NCBI RefSeq assembly: GCF_030811835.1
Contig: NZ_JAUSRO010000004.1
Location: 1-64,000, forward strand
Direction of reading: 5' to 3'
Length of the DNA stretch: 64,000 nucleotides
Source of the DNA: Variovorax ginsengisoli
GTDB lineage: Bacteria > Pseudomonadota > Gammaproteobacteria > Burkholderiales > Burkholderiaceae_C
Position numbers and translations under genes: made by a program. The notes below the pieces were generated by a model. The model saw only the letters and a program-made list of their open reading frames with translations. It ran no database searches and had not been told where the DNA came from. The first letter of the stretch is position 1, and each line of letters begins with the position of its first letter. Positions 26,389-35,333 of this stretch are shown piece after piece.

Positions 26389-27665
26389 CCATCCTTGTTT
26401 TTGTCGGCTCGCTGCTGCTGGCCATGGCGCTGGGCATTCCCATTGCGTTCTCGCTGCTGGCCAGCGGTGTCATGCTGATGTGGCATCTGGACCTGTTCGA
26501 CGCGCAGATCCTCGCGCAGAACGTGATCAGCGGCGCCGACAGCTTCCCCTTGCTGGCGGTGCCTTTCTTCATGCTGGCCGGCGAGATCATGAACGTGGGC
26601 GGGCTGTCGCGGCGGATCGTCGACTTCGCGTTGGCGCTGGTCGGGCACGTCAAGGGCGGACTGGGCTACGTGACCATCATGGCCGGTTGCCTGCTGTCGG
26701 CACTCTCGGGCTCGGCCGTGGCCGACGCTGCGGCGCTGACCGCCCTGCTGCTGCCCATGATGGTCAGCGCCGGACACGACAAGGCCCGTGCGGGCGGCCT
26801 GATCGCCGCGACCGGCGTGATCGGCCCCGTGATCCCGCCGAGCATCGGGTTGGTGATTTTCGGGGTGGCGGCGAACGTGTCGATCTCCAAGCTTTTTCTT
26901 GCGGCGATCGTGCCGGGCCTGCTCATCGGCGGCGCGCTGTGGGTGACCTGGGCCTGGCTGGTGCGCCGCGAGAAGATCGTGCCGCCGCCGCGCAAGTCAC
27001 GCGCGGAGGTCATGACGGCATTGCGCAAGGCGCTCTGGGCCCTGATGCTGCCCGTGATCATCCTGGTCGGGCTGCGCATGGGCGTGTTCACGCCCACGGA
27101 AGCGGCCGTCGTGGCTGCAGCGTACGCGCTGTTCGTGTCGACCGCGATCTATCGCGAGCTGAGCTGGCGCGATCTCTACGGCATTTTCGTGAGCGCGGCC
27201 AAGACCAGCGCGGTCGTGATGTTCTTGATTGCCGCAGCCATGGTCAGCGCCTGGCTGATCACCGTGGCCGACCTGCCTTCCAAGGTGATCGGGCTGCTGC
27301 AGCCTTTCATGGACAACAAGATCCTGCTGATGCTCGCCATCATGGTGCTGGTGATGGTGGTGGGCACCGCCATGGACATGACGCCCACGATCCTGATCCT
27401 CACGCCCGTGCTGATGCCCGTGGTCAACGCCGCGGGCATCGATCCGGTGTATTTCGGCGTGATGTTCATCATCAACAACTCCATCGGGCTGGTGACGCCG
27501 CCGGTGGGCACCGTCCTGAACGTGGTGGCCGGCGTGGGAAGGATGTCCATGGACGACGTGACGCGCGGCGTCGTGCCTTTCATGATTGCCGAGTTCGGGA
27601 TCATGTTCGTCATGGTGCTGTTCCCGTGGCTGGTGATCTGGCCTGCCAAGCTCTTTGCCGGCTGA
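26385..27665 (+). CDS. dctM: TRAP transporter large permease (DctM family)
   Basis: 426 residues and about twelve hydrophobic helices. Family landmarks: LAMALGIPIAFSLLASG, ADSFPLLAVPFFMLAGEIMN, LSALSGSAVADAAALTALLLPMM, GVIGPVIPPSIGLVIFGV and MTPTILILTPVLMPV near the C terminus (the second sodium-site helix hairpin). It performs the transport step with DctQ, fed by either of the two DctP proteins of this operon. Gene start at the ATGA overlap with dctQ. Confidence 0.95.
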   Translation: MTILVFVGSLLLAMALGIPIAFSLLASGVMLMWHLDLFDAQILAQNVISGADSFPLLAVPFFMLAGEIMNVGGLSRRIVDFALALVGHVKGGLGYVTIMAGCLLSALSGSAVADAAALTALLLPMMVSAGHDKARAGGLIAATGVIGPVIPPSIGLVIFGVAANVSISKLFLAAIVPGLLIGGALWVTWAWLVRREKIVPPPRKSRAEVMTALRKALWALMLPVIILVGLRMGVFTPTEAAVVAAAYALFVSTAIYRELSWRDLYGIFVSAAKTSAVVMFLIAAAMVSAWLITVADLPSKVIGLLQPFMDNKILLMLAIMVLVMVVGTAMDMTPTILILTPVLMPVVNAAGIDPVYFGVMFIINNSIGLVTPPVGTVLNVVAGVGRMSMDDVTRGVVPFMIAEFGIMFVMVLFPWLVIWPAKLFAG

Positions 27666-27701
27666 CGCCAGCCCCCCAGATTCATGACTCCGGAGACATC
27701 C

Positions 27702-28718
27702 ATGAACGCTTCGCTGATGCGCCACCTGTCTATTGCCGGCTTGGCTGCCGTGGCCGCCCTGTCGGTCTGGTCTGCCAGCGCGCAGGTCAAGGAGCGCACG
27801 CTCAGGTTTGCCTTTCAGAACCAGGCCGGGCATCCGCAGGCGCAGGGCGCGCAGAAGTTCGCGGAACTGGTGGCCGAGAAGTCCGGCAAGAAGATCACTG
27901 TCAAGCTCTACCCGGGCGGCAGCCTGGGTGGCGATCTGCAGACCGTCTCTGCATTGCAGGGCGGCACGCTCGACCTCACCGTGTTGAACGCAGGCATCCT
28001 GACGGCGCAGGTCAAGGAGTTCGCCGCCTATGACCTTCCTTTCCTTTTCAACGACGCCAAAGAGGCCGACGCCGTGACCGATGGCCCCTTTGGCAGCAAG
28101 CTGTTCGCCAAGCTCGAAGACCGCGGCCTGCACGGCCTGGGCTACTGGGACCTGGGCTTTCGCAATCTGACCAACAGCAAGCGCCCCATCACCAAGGCCG
28201 ATGACATTGCGGGGCTCAAGATCCGTGTGATCCAGTCGCCGATCTACATCGATCTCTTTGGGGCGCTCGGCGCCAACGCGACGCCGATGCCGTTTCCCGA
28301 GCTATACGCCGCACTCGACCAGAAAGCCGTCGACGGGCAGGAAAATCCCAACACCACCATCCTGTCGTCCAAGTTCGCCGAAGTGCAGAAGTACCTGACG
28401 CAGACGCGGCACATCTACAACCCACAGGCGCTCATCGTGAGCAAGAAGCTGTGGGACGCCATGAGCGCGGCGGAGCGCAAGGTGATCGAAGAAGCGGCCG
28501 CCGAAGCCACCGCGTTCCAGCGCACCGTGTCGCGCGGCGAGGCGGACAAGGCGCTGGCGGCGTTGAAGGCTGCCGGCATGACGGTGTCTGAACTGTCGCC
28601 GGCCGAGACCGCCAGGCTGCGCGAAAAGGTCAAACCCGTCACCGACAAATATGCAGCCGCGCTCGGTGGTGATCTGTTCAAGGAGTTGAACGCAGAGATC
28701 GCCAAGGTGCGCAAGTAG
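27702..28718 (+). CDS. dctP: TRAP transporter substrate-binding protein (DctP family), second copy
   Basis: 338 residues with a Sec signal (MNASLMRHLSIAGLAAVAALSVWSASAQ shown in part: 28 residues ending SASAQ). The ATG at 27702 is preceded by CCGGAGA, which decides it over an ATG 18 bp upstream. It shares with the first copy the stretches GYWDLGFRNLTNSKRPI and LDQKAVDGQENP but differs widely elsewhere, suggesting an older duplication and a second ligand. It is the last gene of the TRAP operon, 36 bp after dctM. Confidence 0.93.
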   Translation: MNASLMRHLSIAGLAAVAALSVWSASAQVKERTLRFAFQNQAGHPQAQGAQKFAELVAEKSGKKITVKLYPGGSLGGDLQTVSALQGGTLDLTVLNAGILTAQVKEFAAYDLPFLFNDAKEADAVTDGPFGSKLFAKLEDRGLHGLGYWDLGFRNLTNSKRPITKADDIAGLKIRVIQSPIYIDLFGALGANATPMPFPELYAALDQKAVDGQENPNTTILSSKFAEVQKYLTQTRHIYNPQALIVSKKLWDAMSAAERKVIEEAAAEATAFQRTVSRGEADKALAALKAAGMTVSELSPAETARLREKVKPVTDKYAAALGGDLFKELNAEIAKVRK

Positions 28719-28882
28719 GATCGGCGGATTCGGGCCGACAGCTCGAATGGCAGGCGCACGTCGGCAGCAGCGGCAAACATCAGCAACATCGGCAAAGGGG
28801 GCATTGCGGATCGCCCGGAGCGGGCGCTGCCCTACCATTTGCGGCTGTTCCGTTCGCGCTTTAGCGCCCTCTCCTGTTTCCA

Positions 28883-30871
28883 ATGACCGAAATCCGCGAT
28901 GCCGCCGCCGACCTGTCCCGCTTTCGCCGTCGCGTGCTGGTGGTCGTGGGTGTGGTACTCGTGTGCTTCGGGCTGCTCGCTGCGCGCTTGACCTATCTGC
29001 AGGTGGTGCGCCATGCCGAGCTGGCCGAGCGTGCGGAGAGCAATCGCACCGCGATCGTTCCGGTCGTGCCGCACCGCGGCCTGATCCGCGATCGCAACGG
29101 GGTGGTGTTGGCGTCCAACTATGCGGCCTACACGCTCGAGATCACGCCGGGCAAGGCCGGCAAGGCGGCCGACCTGGACGCCACCCTGGACGCGCTCGCC
29201 GAGGTCGTGCCGATCAATGCGCGGGAGCGGCGGCGCTTTCACCAGCTGCGCCAGGACTCCCGCAGCTTCGACGCGGTGCCGGTGCGTACGCAACTCACCG
29301 ACGAGGAGGTTGCGCGCTTCGCTGCCCAGCGTTACCGGTTTCCAGGCGTCGAGGTCAACGCAAGGCTGTTGCGCAGCTATCCGCAGGGCGAGGTCGCATC
29401 CCACGTCATCGGCTACATCGGCCGTATCAATCAGCGCGAGACCGTCGCAATGGAAGACTGGGAGGATGAGGAACGCGCCAACTACCGAGGCACCGACCAC
29501 ATCGGCAAGCTCGGTATCGAGCAGAGCTATGAGCGCGTGCTGCATGGCCAGACCGGCGTCGAGCAGATGGAAACCACGGCTGGCGGTCACGCCACGCGTC
29601 AACTCGCACGCCACCCCGCCGTGCCCGGTCAGAGCCTGACGCTGTCGCTCGACATCAAGCTGCAGAAGCTGGTGGAAGACATGTATGGCGAGCGTCGCGG
29701 CGCGCTGGTCGCGATCGACCCGAGGACGGGCGAAGTGCTGGCCTTTGTCAGCAAGCCGACCTTCGACCCCAATCTCTTCGTGGGAGGCATCGACACCGAA
29801 AGCTGGAAGGCGCTGAGCGAATCGATCGACAACCCGCTGCTCAACCGTGCGCTGCGCGGTACGTACCCACCAGGTTCGACGTACAAGCCTTTCATGGCCC
29901 TGGCGGCCCTGGAGACGGGCAAGCGCACCGCGCAGAAGATCGAGAACGACCCCGGCTATTACCACTTCGGCGGGCGCAATTTCCTGAGTCATCCGGGCGG
30001 GCTGGGCGGCGTCGACATGAACCGCGCGATCCAGCATTCGAGCAACACCTATTTCTACTCGCTGGCCAACGAGATGGGCGTGGATATGATCCACGACTTC
30101 ATGGCGCCGCTGGGATTTGGACAGATCACCGGCATCGACCTGTTGGGCGAGGTGCGCGGCGTGCTGCCGAGCACCGGCTGGAAGCGCAACGCCTACCGGC
30201 GTGCCGAGCAGAAGAAATGGCATGCGGGCGAGACCATCTCGCTGGGCATCGGGCAGGGCTACAACAGCTTCACGATGCTGCAACTGGCATCGGCCAGTGC
30301 AACGCTGGCCCATGGCGGCGTGCGCTTTCGGCCGCATCTGGTGCGCGCGGTCCACGACACCGTCACCGGAGCGGTCGTGCAGCACATGCGGCCGGCCGCC
30401 GAGGATCTGGGCTACGCGGCGCGCAATGTCGACGTGGTACGCAACGCCATGGTCGCCGTGACGCAAGGCGGGACCGGTACGCGGGTGTTCGCTGGCTCGG
30501 CCTACACCTCGGGCGGCAAGACCGGCACTGCGCAGGCGGTGGGCCTGAGCGCCAAGGCACGTGCGAGTGGCAAAGCCCTCGATGCGCGGCAGCGGGATCA
30601 CGCGCTCTACATGGCATTTGCCCCTGCCGACGACCCGTCCATCGCCGTTGCCGCCATCGTCGAGAACGCGGGCTTCGGTGCCGCCAGCGCGGCACCCATC
30701 GTGCGGCGCGTGTTCGACTACTGGGTCGACGGCAAATATCCGAATGCAGCCGACATGGCGGCCGTGCAGGCGGGCACGTCGGGCGCGCCCCTGGGCACGC
30801 CGCTGCTGGCCAGTGAGGTTGAACCGCGCAGCGCTGGTGCGGACATCGCAGATCCTGCGGCTGGCGACTGA
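28883..30871 (+). CDS. mrdA: Penicillin-binding protein 2 (peptidoglycan transpeptidase of the elongasome)
   Basis: 662 residues. One N-terminal membrane helix (about 20-38) is followed by the PBP dimerisation domain (RGLIRDRNGVVLASN) and the transpeptidase domain with all three active-site motifs: the nucleophile Ser332 in GSTYKP, SSN in QHSSNTYFY, and KTGTAQ. PBP2 crosslinks peptidoglycan during lateral growth with RodA. The usual partners (mreBCD, rodA) are not in this window, although mreD or rodA would be expected nearby in most relatives. Convergent with a small unknown gene at 30895. Confidence 0.95.
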   Translation: MTEIRDAAADLSRFRRRVLVVVGVVLVCFGLLAARLTYLQVVRHAELAERAESNRTAIVPVVPHRGLIRDRNGVVLASNYAAYTLEITPGKAGKAADLDATLDALAEVVPINARERRRFHQLRQDSRSFDAVPVRTQLTDEEVARFAAQRYRFPGVEVNARLLRSYPQGEVASHVIGYIGRINQRETVAMEDWEDEERANYRGTDHIGKLGIEQSYERVLHGQTGVEQMETTAGGHATRQLARHPAVPGQSLTLSLDIKLQKLVEDMYGERRGALVAIDPRTGEVLAFVSKPTFDPNLFVGGIDTESWKALSESIDNPLLNRALRGTYPPGSTYKPFMALAALETGKRTAQKIENDPGYYHFGGRNFLSHPGGLGGVDMNRAIQHSSNTYFYSLANEMGVDMIHDFMAPLGFGQITGIDLLGEVRGVLPSTGWKRNAYRRAEQKKWHAGETISLGIGQGYNSFTMLQLASASATLAHGGVRFRPHLVRAVHDTVTGAVVQHMRPAAEDLGYAARNVDVVRNAMVAVTQGGTGTRVFAGSAYTSGGKTGTAQAVGLSAKARASGKALDARQRDHALYMAFAPADDPSIAVAAIVENAGFGAASAAPIVRRVFDYWVDGKYPNAADMAAVQAGTSGAPLGTPLLASEVEPRSAGADIADPAAGD

Positions 30872-30894
30872 ACGAGTGATGTCGCCTCAGGCGG

Positions 30895-31269
30895 CTACTT
30901 CAACGGGACCTTCAAGGGCGTCTTCAGGCCCAGCGCCTGTTCCACCTTACCGGCCACCGATTGCAGGGCACCGAATGCGGAGCTTTGCTTCTGATGGCTC
31001 TGCCCTTCGTGAATGCTGATCCAGCTGGTACTTTCGACCACGTGGCAAACCAGCGCGCGGTCGAGCTCGCTGTCCTGCAACAGCAACGCTGCGCGCTTGT
31101 TTTCGATCAGCGCTGCGTGCAATTGCCGCACGCGGTCGGGTGCGCTGCTGAGGAAATGCTCAAGGCTGCGGCCCGTGCGCTGCCCGCGCCGGTCCGGTGC
31201 CCACTCCGCCAGGCTGTGAATCATCGCGGCCCGCTCGGTGGGCGTGAGCTTGAGTTCGAGGTCTTTCAT
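30895..31269 (-). CDS. Conserved-looking hypothetical protein
   Basis: 124 residues, soluble, mixed charge and predicted helical (ELKLTPTERAAMIHSLAEW, RVRQLHAALIENKRAALLL, VAGKVEQALGLKTPL). The ATG at 31269 has a strong AAGGAG site. The C terminus runs to 23 bp after mrdA. No motif is recognised. It could be a small cytoplasmic regulator, but nothing in the context supports a role. Confidence 0.6.
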   Translation of the reverse strand: MKDLELKLTPTERAAMIHSLAEWAPDRRGQRTGRSLEHFLSSAPDRVRQLHAALIENKRAALLLQDSELDRALVCHVVESTSWISIHEGQSHQKQSSAFGALQSVAGKVEQALGLKTPLKVPLK

Positions 31270-31460
31270 CGGTCGCTCCTTCAGGGGATGCCGGGCATGC
31301 GGCGGTTGATACGTTTCTCTCTTTCCTGGACTACGCCGCCGACACGTGTTTGGATTCAGCAGGGCGAAAAAAGCGCAATGTGGTCTCCATCATGACGGCC
31401 TTTGAGGGCCTGCCGCCCCTCCACCCCGGCAAGTTTCCTTGCTGTGGTGCTTGTTGCCAT

Positions 31461-31487
31461 TCAGGAAATCACCCTGGCGGCCGATAG
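31461..31487 (+). promoter_or_regulatory. Candidate sigma-28 (FliA) promoter of the chemoreceptor gene
   Basis: GCCGATAG at 31480-31487 matches the sigma-28 -10 consensus GCCGATAA in seven of eight positions, and TCAGGAAA lies exactly 11 bp upstream as a partial -35 element. The predicted start is about 36 bp before the chemoreceptor ATG. Chemoreceptors are typical members of the FliA regulon. Confidence 0.5.
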
Positions 31488-31530
31488 ACAAGGGCAGCCC
31501 GTTTGCTGCGCCCTGCCCTGTCTGATTTCC

Positions 31531-33084
31531 ATGAAAAACGTCCTGAACCGCATGCGCCTCGCTCCTCGTCTTGTCATGGCGTTCGGGCTGGTGCTGTTGA
31601 TCACCTCGATTGCGGCTGGCGTCGGCATCTGGCGTCTGCAACGGCTTCAGGACATCGCGGACGACCTGGGCGGTGCGTCGTCGCAGCGCGCATTGCTGGC
31701 GCGTGAACTGCATGCGATCGTCGTACTGAGTTCGAGCCGAGCCGAGGTGCTGCTGCAGACGAACGACGAGGCGCTGGCTGCGCGCATCAATGCCGATCGC
31801 AAGATCACCTCGGCGCGCTCGGATGTGGTGCGCAAGTCACTGGAGAAACTCGCCGACGATGCGCCGACTGCCGCCCTCTTCGACCGTATCGACCAGGTCG
31901 GCGATGCCTTTCGCAAGGCGCGCGATGCGCTGGTCAAACGAAAGGCAGCGGGCGAGCAGGTGGGTGCCGATGTCATTCAGACCCAATTGCGCACGGCAGC
32001 CGACAGTTACGCCAAGGCAGTCGACGACCTGGCTGTGTACCAGGCGGGCCGCGTCGAGGCCGCTCGACTGGCGGCTCGCGACAGCGAGCAGGCTGGCATC
32101 GCCATGCTCTCGTTGGGTATGGCGCTGGCACTGGCATTGAGCGTTTGGTGCGGCTGGGTGCTGCTGCGCTCGATCGTGCAACCCCTGGCCGCGGCCTCGC
32201 GCATGGCCGAGCGTGTATCGGCAGGCGATCTGACCACCCCTGTACCGCGCAGCACCGGCCGCGACGAAGTGCAGGTGCTGTTGGGCGATCTGAGTACGAT
32301 GCAGGGCAAGCTGGCCGAACTGGTCAACAGCGTACAGACGGTCAGCCAGTCGATCACCACCGCGACCACCGAAATTGCCGACGGTAACCATGACCTGTCG
32401 GCGCGCACCGAGCAGGCGGCGTCGAATCTTCAACAGACGGCGTCGACCATGGCCCAGCTCACCGACACGGTGCGCCAGAGTGCCGAATCGACACGGCTGG
32501 CCGACCAGTTGGTGACCTCTGCATCGGACGTGGCGTCGCGGGGCGGCAAGGTGGTCGCCGAGGTGGTGTCCACCATGGATGATATTGCGGCGTCATCGCG
32601 CAAGATCGGCGACATCATCGGCGTGATCGACAGCATCGCCTTTCAGACCAACATCCTTGCGCTCAATGCGGCGGTGGAGGCGGCGCGCGCTGGCGAGCAG
32701 GGCCGCGGCTTCGCCGTGGTGGCCAGCGAGGTGCGCAACCTCGCCCAGCGTTCAGCGCAGGCCGCCCGCGAGATCAAGGCCTTGATCGGCGAGAGCGTCG
32801 TCAAGGTCGAATCGGGTGCGCGTCTGGTGGCGGAAGCCGGCTCGACCATGGGTGAGATCGTGGTGTCCGTGGGCCGCGTGGCCGACATCATCGGTGAAAT
32901 CAGTGCCACGGCGGTCGAGCAGAGCCAGAGCATCGGTCAGGTGAACCAGGCCATCGGTCAACTCGACAACATGACGCAGCAGAATTCGGCGCTGGCCGAG
33001 GAATCCACCGCGGCAACGCAGAGTCTGAAGGATCAAGCCGGCAACCTCTCGCGTGCCATCGGCAGCTTCAAGCTCATTGCCTGA
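31531..33084 (+). CDS. Methyl-accepting chemotaxis protein
   Basis: 517 residues. TM1 (about 17-36) and TM2 (about 190-212) enclose a helical periplasmic sensor, probably a four-helix bundle; a HAMP domain ([21 protein letters not shown]) follows. The signalling hairpin tip contains the highly conserved stretch [20 protein letters not shown]. The C terminus ends SFKLIA without a CheR-binding pentapeptide, so it depends on other receptors or direct binding for adaptation. The ATG at 31531 ([14 protein letters not shown]) is preferred to an upstream start because the signal anchor begins there. A sigma-28-like promoter lies just upstream. Confidence 0.95.
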   Translation: MKNVLNRMRLAPRLVMAFGLVLLITSIAAGVGIWRLQRLQDIADDLGGASSQRALLARELHAIVVLSSSRAEVLLQTNDEALAARINADRKITSARSDVVRKSLEKLADDAPTAALFDRIDQVGDAFRKARDALVKRKAAGEQVGADVIQTQLRTAADSYAKAVDDLAVYQAGRVEAARLAARDSEQAGIAMLSLGMALALALSVWCGWVLLRSIVQPLAAASRMAERVSAGDLTTPVPRSTGRDEVQVLLGDLSTMQGKLAELVNSVQTVSQSITTATTEIADGNHDLSARTEQAASNLQQTASTMAQLTDTVRQSAESTRLADQLVTSASDVASRGGKVVAEVVSTMDDIAASSRKIGDIIGVIDSIAFQTNILALNAAVEAARAGEQGRGFAVVASEVRNLAQRSAQAAREIKALIGESVVKVESGARLVAEAGSTMGEIVVSVGRVADIIGEISATAVEQSQSIGQVNQAIGQLDNMTQQNSALAEESTAATQSLKDQAGNLSRAIGSFKLIA

Positions 33085-33709
33085 TCCCCGAGGCTTTGCG
33101 GTATTGGCGCCGCGTTCAGCCCGGATTCACGGTTGAAAAATGCGATCGATGCGACAGGCGCGGCAGCGCCGGGTGCCGGAGGCCGATCGGCAACGCAACG
33201 GTGGGTCGCACCTCGACCCCGGACGTGGCAGGACACGTCTTTGCGGCACCTTGCGCGATGCCGCTGCATTCGTCGTCGACGAACTCAGGCATCGGCGCGA
33301 AGTGGGAGTCGTGCGTGTGCTTCATACGTTCACTTTAGGGACGGATTTCGTAGAAATTGAGGCGGCGGTGCGTTCACTCACTGATGGAACGCGCGATATT
33401 CCGCTTCTACCGTGCGCTGCGAGACCAACTGAACTTTCCCACAGGAAGTGCATGCATAGAGCGCACGTCCTGGCCACCATCTCATCCACCACCGTCGAGG
33501 TATGCGATTGAGGTGCTGTGCACCGCACCGGCATCGAGTCAAAATAAACATGCCAATCCCTGTCGCCGTGAAGGCGTTGTATTGAAAATATGTGCCAAAA
33601 AGTCACATTAATGCGCAATCGTGGCAGAATTACATAGATAACAATTAGTTTCACTTGAGGTGGAAAGGGGTGCCGTTCAGGGCCATCCCGCAAGCTGGAC
33701 AATGGGCAG
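33085..33709. other. 625-bp intergenic region, AT rich at its right end
   Basis: I see no convincing gene. The left half is GC rich; on the minus strand a 69-codon frame (33325-33116, MKHTHDSHFAPMPEF...) is possible but has no SD support. The right third (about 33535-33660) is clearly lower in G+C than the surroundings, with TTGAAA at about 33582 and several A/T-rich runs, and most likely contains the promoter of the lytic transglycosylase gene. No tRNA, terminator or repeat was found. Confidence 0.35.
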
Positions 33710-35026
33710 ATGCCCATCCCACGTTTGTTTCTCCTGCCAGTGTTTTCCGGGGCCGTGGCGTTGCTTGGCCTGGTGGCCGGTTGCGCATCTCCTCCTGCGG
33801 CTGCGCCGCTTGACCTTCCACGCCAGACGGTCGCCACACAAACCGCGCTGCAGCCGGCTTCCGCGCCGGTGGCTCCCGGCGGAGAAAGCGCACGCAACGT
33901 AACGCCTGCCGGATTCGCGGATTGGGTGAGCGACGTGCGTGCGCAGGCGCGCGGCGCAGGCATTGGCGAGTCCGCGTTGCGCGATGCCTTCGATGACGTG
34001 CGTTATCTCCCCCGCGTGATCGAACTTGATCGGGCCCAGCCGGAGTTCACACGCAGTGTCTGGGACTATCTGGATGCCGCGGTATCGCCGCAGCGCGTGG
34101 CGCTCGGCGAGCAGAAGTTGGCACAGGTTCGGACCCAGGCCGATGCGGCTGCAGCGCGTTACGGCGTACCCGCCGCCACGGTTGTCGCGATCTGGGGCAT
34201 GGAGAGCAACTACGGCGGCAACTACGGCAACATTCCCACTATCGATGCGCTGGCCACGTTGGGCTTCGAAGGCCGGCGCCAAGCTTGGGCTCGCGACCAA
34301 CTGATGGCCGCACTGAAGATCATCGACAGCGGCGACATCCATCATGCCCAGATGATCGGCTCCTGGGCGGGAGCGATGGGTCAGACCCAGTTTTTGCCTT
34401 CCAGCTTTCTGGCCTATGCGGTAGATGCTGACGGCGACGGGCGTCGTGATATCTGGGGCAGCATGGCCGACGTCCTGGCATCGACGGCCAACTACCTGGC
34501 GCGCTCAGGCTGGCAGCCAGGCGAGGCCTGGGGCGCCGAAGTGCAGTTGCCCGCCGGATTCGACTATGCGCGCGCAGATCGCGTTGTGCGTCAGGCGAGC
34601 GCCCAATGGGCTGCCGAGGGCGTGCGAGGCATGGGCGGTGCCGCATTGCCTGAGTTGGCCGACGCATCCGTTCTCTTGCCCGCCGGCGCGCGGGGACCGG
34701 CGTTTCTGGTCGGACGGAACTTCCGCGCGATCCTTCGCTACAACAGTTCGGACAGCTACGCGTTGGGAGTGAGCCTCCTATCCCAACGCCTGGCCGGCGG
34801 ACCCGGGGTGGTCGCCGCATGGCCGCGCGAGCAGCAGGTGCTGTCGCGCGCGCAGGTGCTGGCACTGCAGACCCGTCTGAATCAGCTCGGCTTCGACAGC
34901 GGCTCCCCCGACGGGATGATGGGGCCATCGACGCGCGATGGCTTGCGCAAGTACCAGCGCAGCCTTGGCCTGCCGGCCGACGGCTACCCGACGGTGGAGT
35001 TGCTCGAACGACTGAGCGCGTCTTGA
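33710..35026 (+). CDS. mltB: Membrane-bound lytic murein transglycosylase B family lipoprotein
   Basis: 438 residues. Lipoprotein signal with lipobox VAGC (about residue 24). The catalytic domain contains the active Glu165 in WGMESNYGGNYGN, GSWAGAMGQTQFLPSSF and DADGDGRRDIWGS. A peptidoglycan-binding domain (PG_binding_1) fills the C terminus (ALQTRLNQLGFDSGSPDG to the end). It cleaves glycan strands to 1,6-anhydromuramic products in the outer-membrane inner leaflet. Fusion with a C-terminal PG-binding domain is usual for the MltB2 type. A terminator follows at 35053. Confidence 0.93.
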   Translation: MPIPRLFLLPVFSGAVALLGLVAGCASPPAAAPLDLPRQTVATQTALQPASAPVAPGGESARNVTPAGFADWVSDVRAQARGAGIGESALRDAFDDVRYLPRVIELDRAQPEFTRSVWDYLDAAVSPQRVALGEQKLAQVRTQADAAAARYGVPAATVVAIWGMESNYGGNYGNIPTIDALATLGFEGRRQAWARDQLMAALKIIDSGDIHHAQMIGSWAGAMGQTQFLPSSFLAYAVDADGDGRRDIWGSMADVLASTANYLARSGWQPGEAWGAEVQLPAGFDYARADRVVRQASAQWAAEGVRGMGGAALPELADASVLLPAGARGPAFLVGRNFRAILRYNSSDSYALGVSLLSQRLAGGPGVVAAWPREQQVLSRAQVLALQTRLNQLGFDSGSPDGMMGPSTRDGLRKYQRSLGLPADGYPTVELLERLSAS

Positions 35027-35052
35027 GCCACTGAAGCAGCGTTCATGGACGC

Positions 35053-35080
35053 AACCCTGTCTGTATGTACAGGGTTTTGC
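35053..35080 (+). terminator. Rho-independent terminator after mltB
   Basis: A perfect 8-bp stem AACCCTGT / ACAGGGTT around an 8-base loop, followed by TT and a T-rich stretch. It lies 27 bp after the mltB stop codon. Confidence 0.7.
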
Positions 35081-35333
35081 GCCTCTTTTCAGCGAATTGC
35101 CAGGATGCCAAGCCGGTCTTCACGGACTGTGGAGAGTCGTACGGGAAGCTTTTGGCTGTACGCTATGTAAAAGATCGTCAAAAATGTGGTCTAAAGTCAA
35201 TTATGCGCACAATTTTTTCAATGGGGTCGGAGGGGGGTGTGCGGACGACGTGTGCGAGCACGGGTCCTGCCTGCGCCACCGGAAGCATTGAAACGTCGGT
35301 CGGCGCGTTGCCGGCGCAACCCCCCGCGCCAAA
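35081..35333. other. Region between mltB terminator and GGDEF gene
   Basis: About 250 bp with a low-G+C centre (35155-35225) that probably contains the promoter of the GGDEF protein. An in-frame stop at 35289-35291 sets the earliest possible start of that gene at the GTG at 35334. Confidence 0.3.

Noticed and set aside
33116-33325. 69-codon minus-strand frame (MKHTHDSHFAP...) in the intergenic region after the chemoreceptor
   Set aside because: The N-terminal half looks plausible but there is no SD or family; I keep it as a possibility only in the intergenic note.
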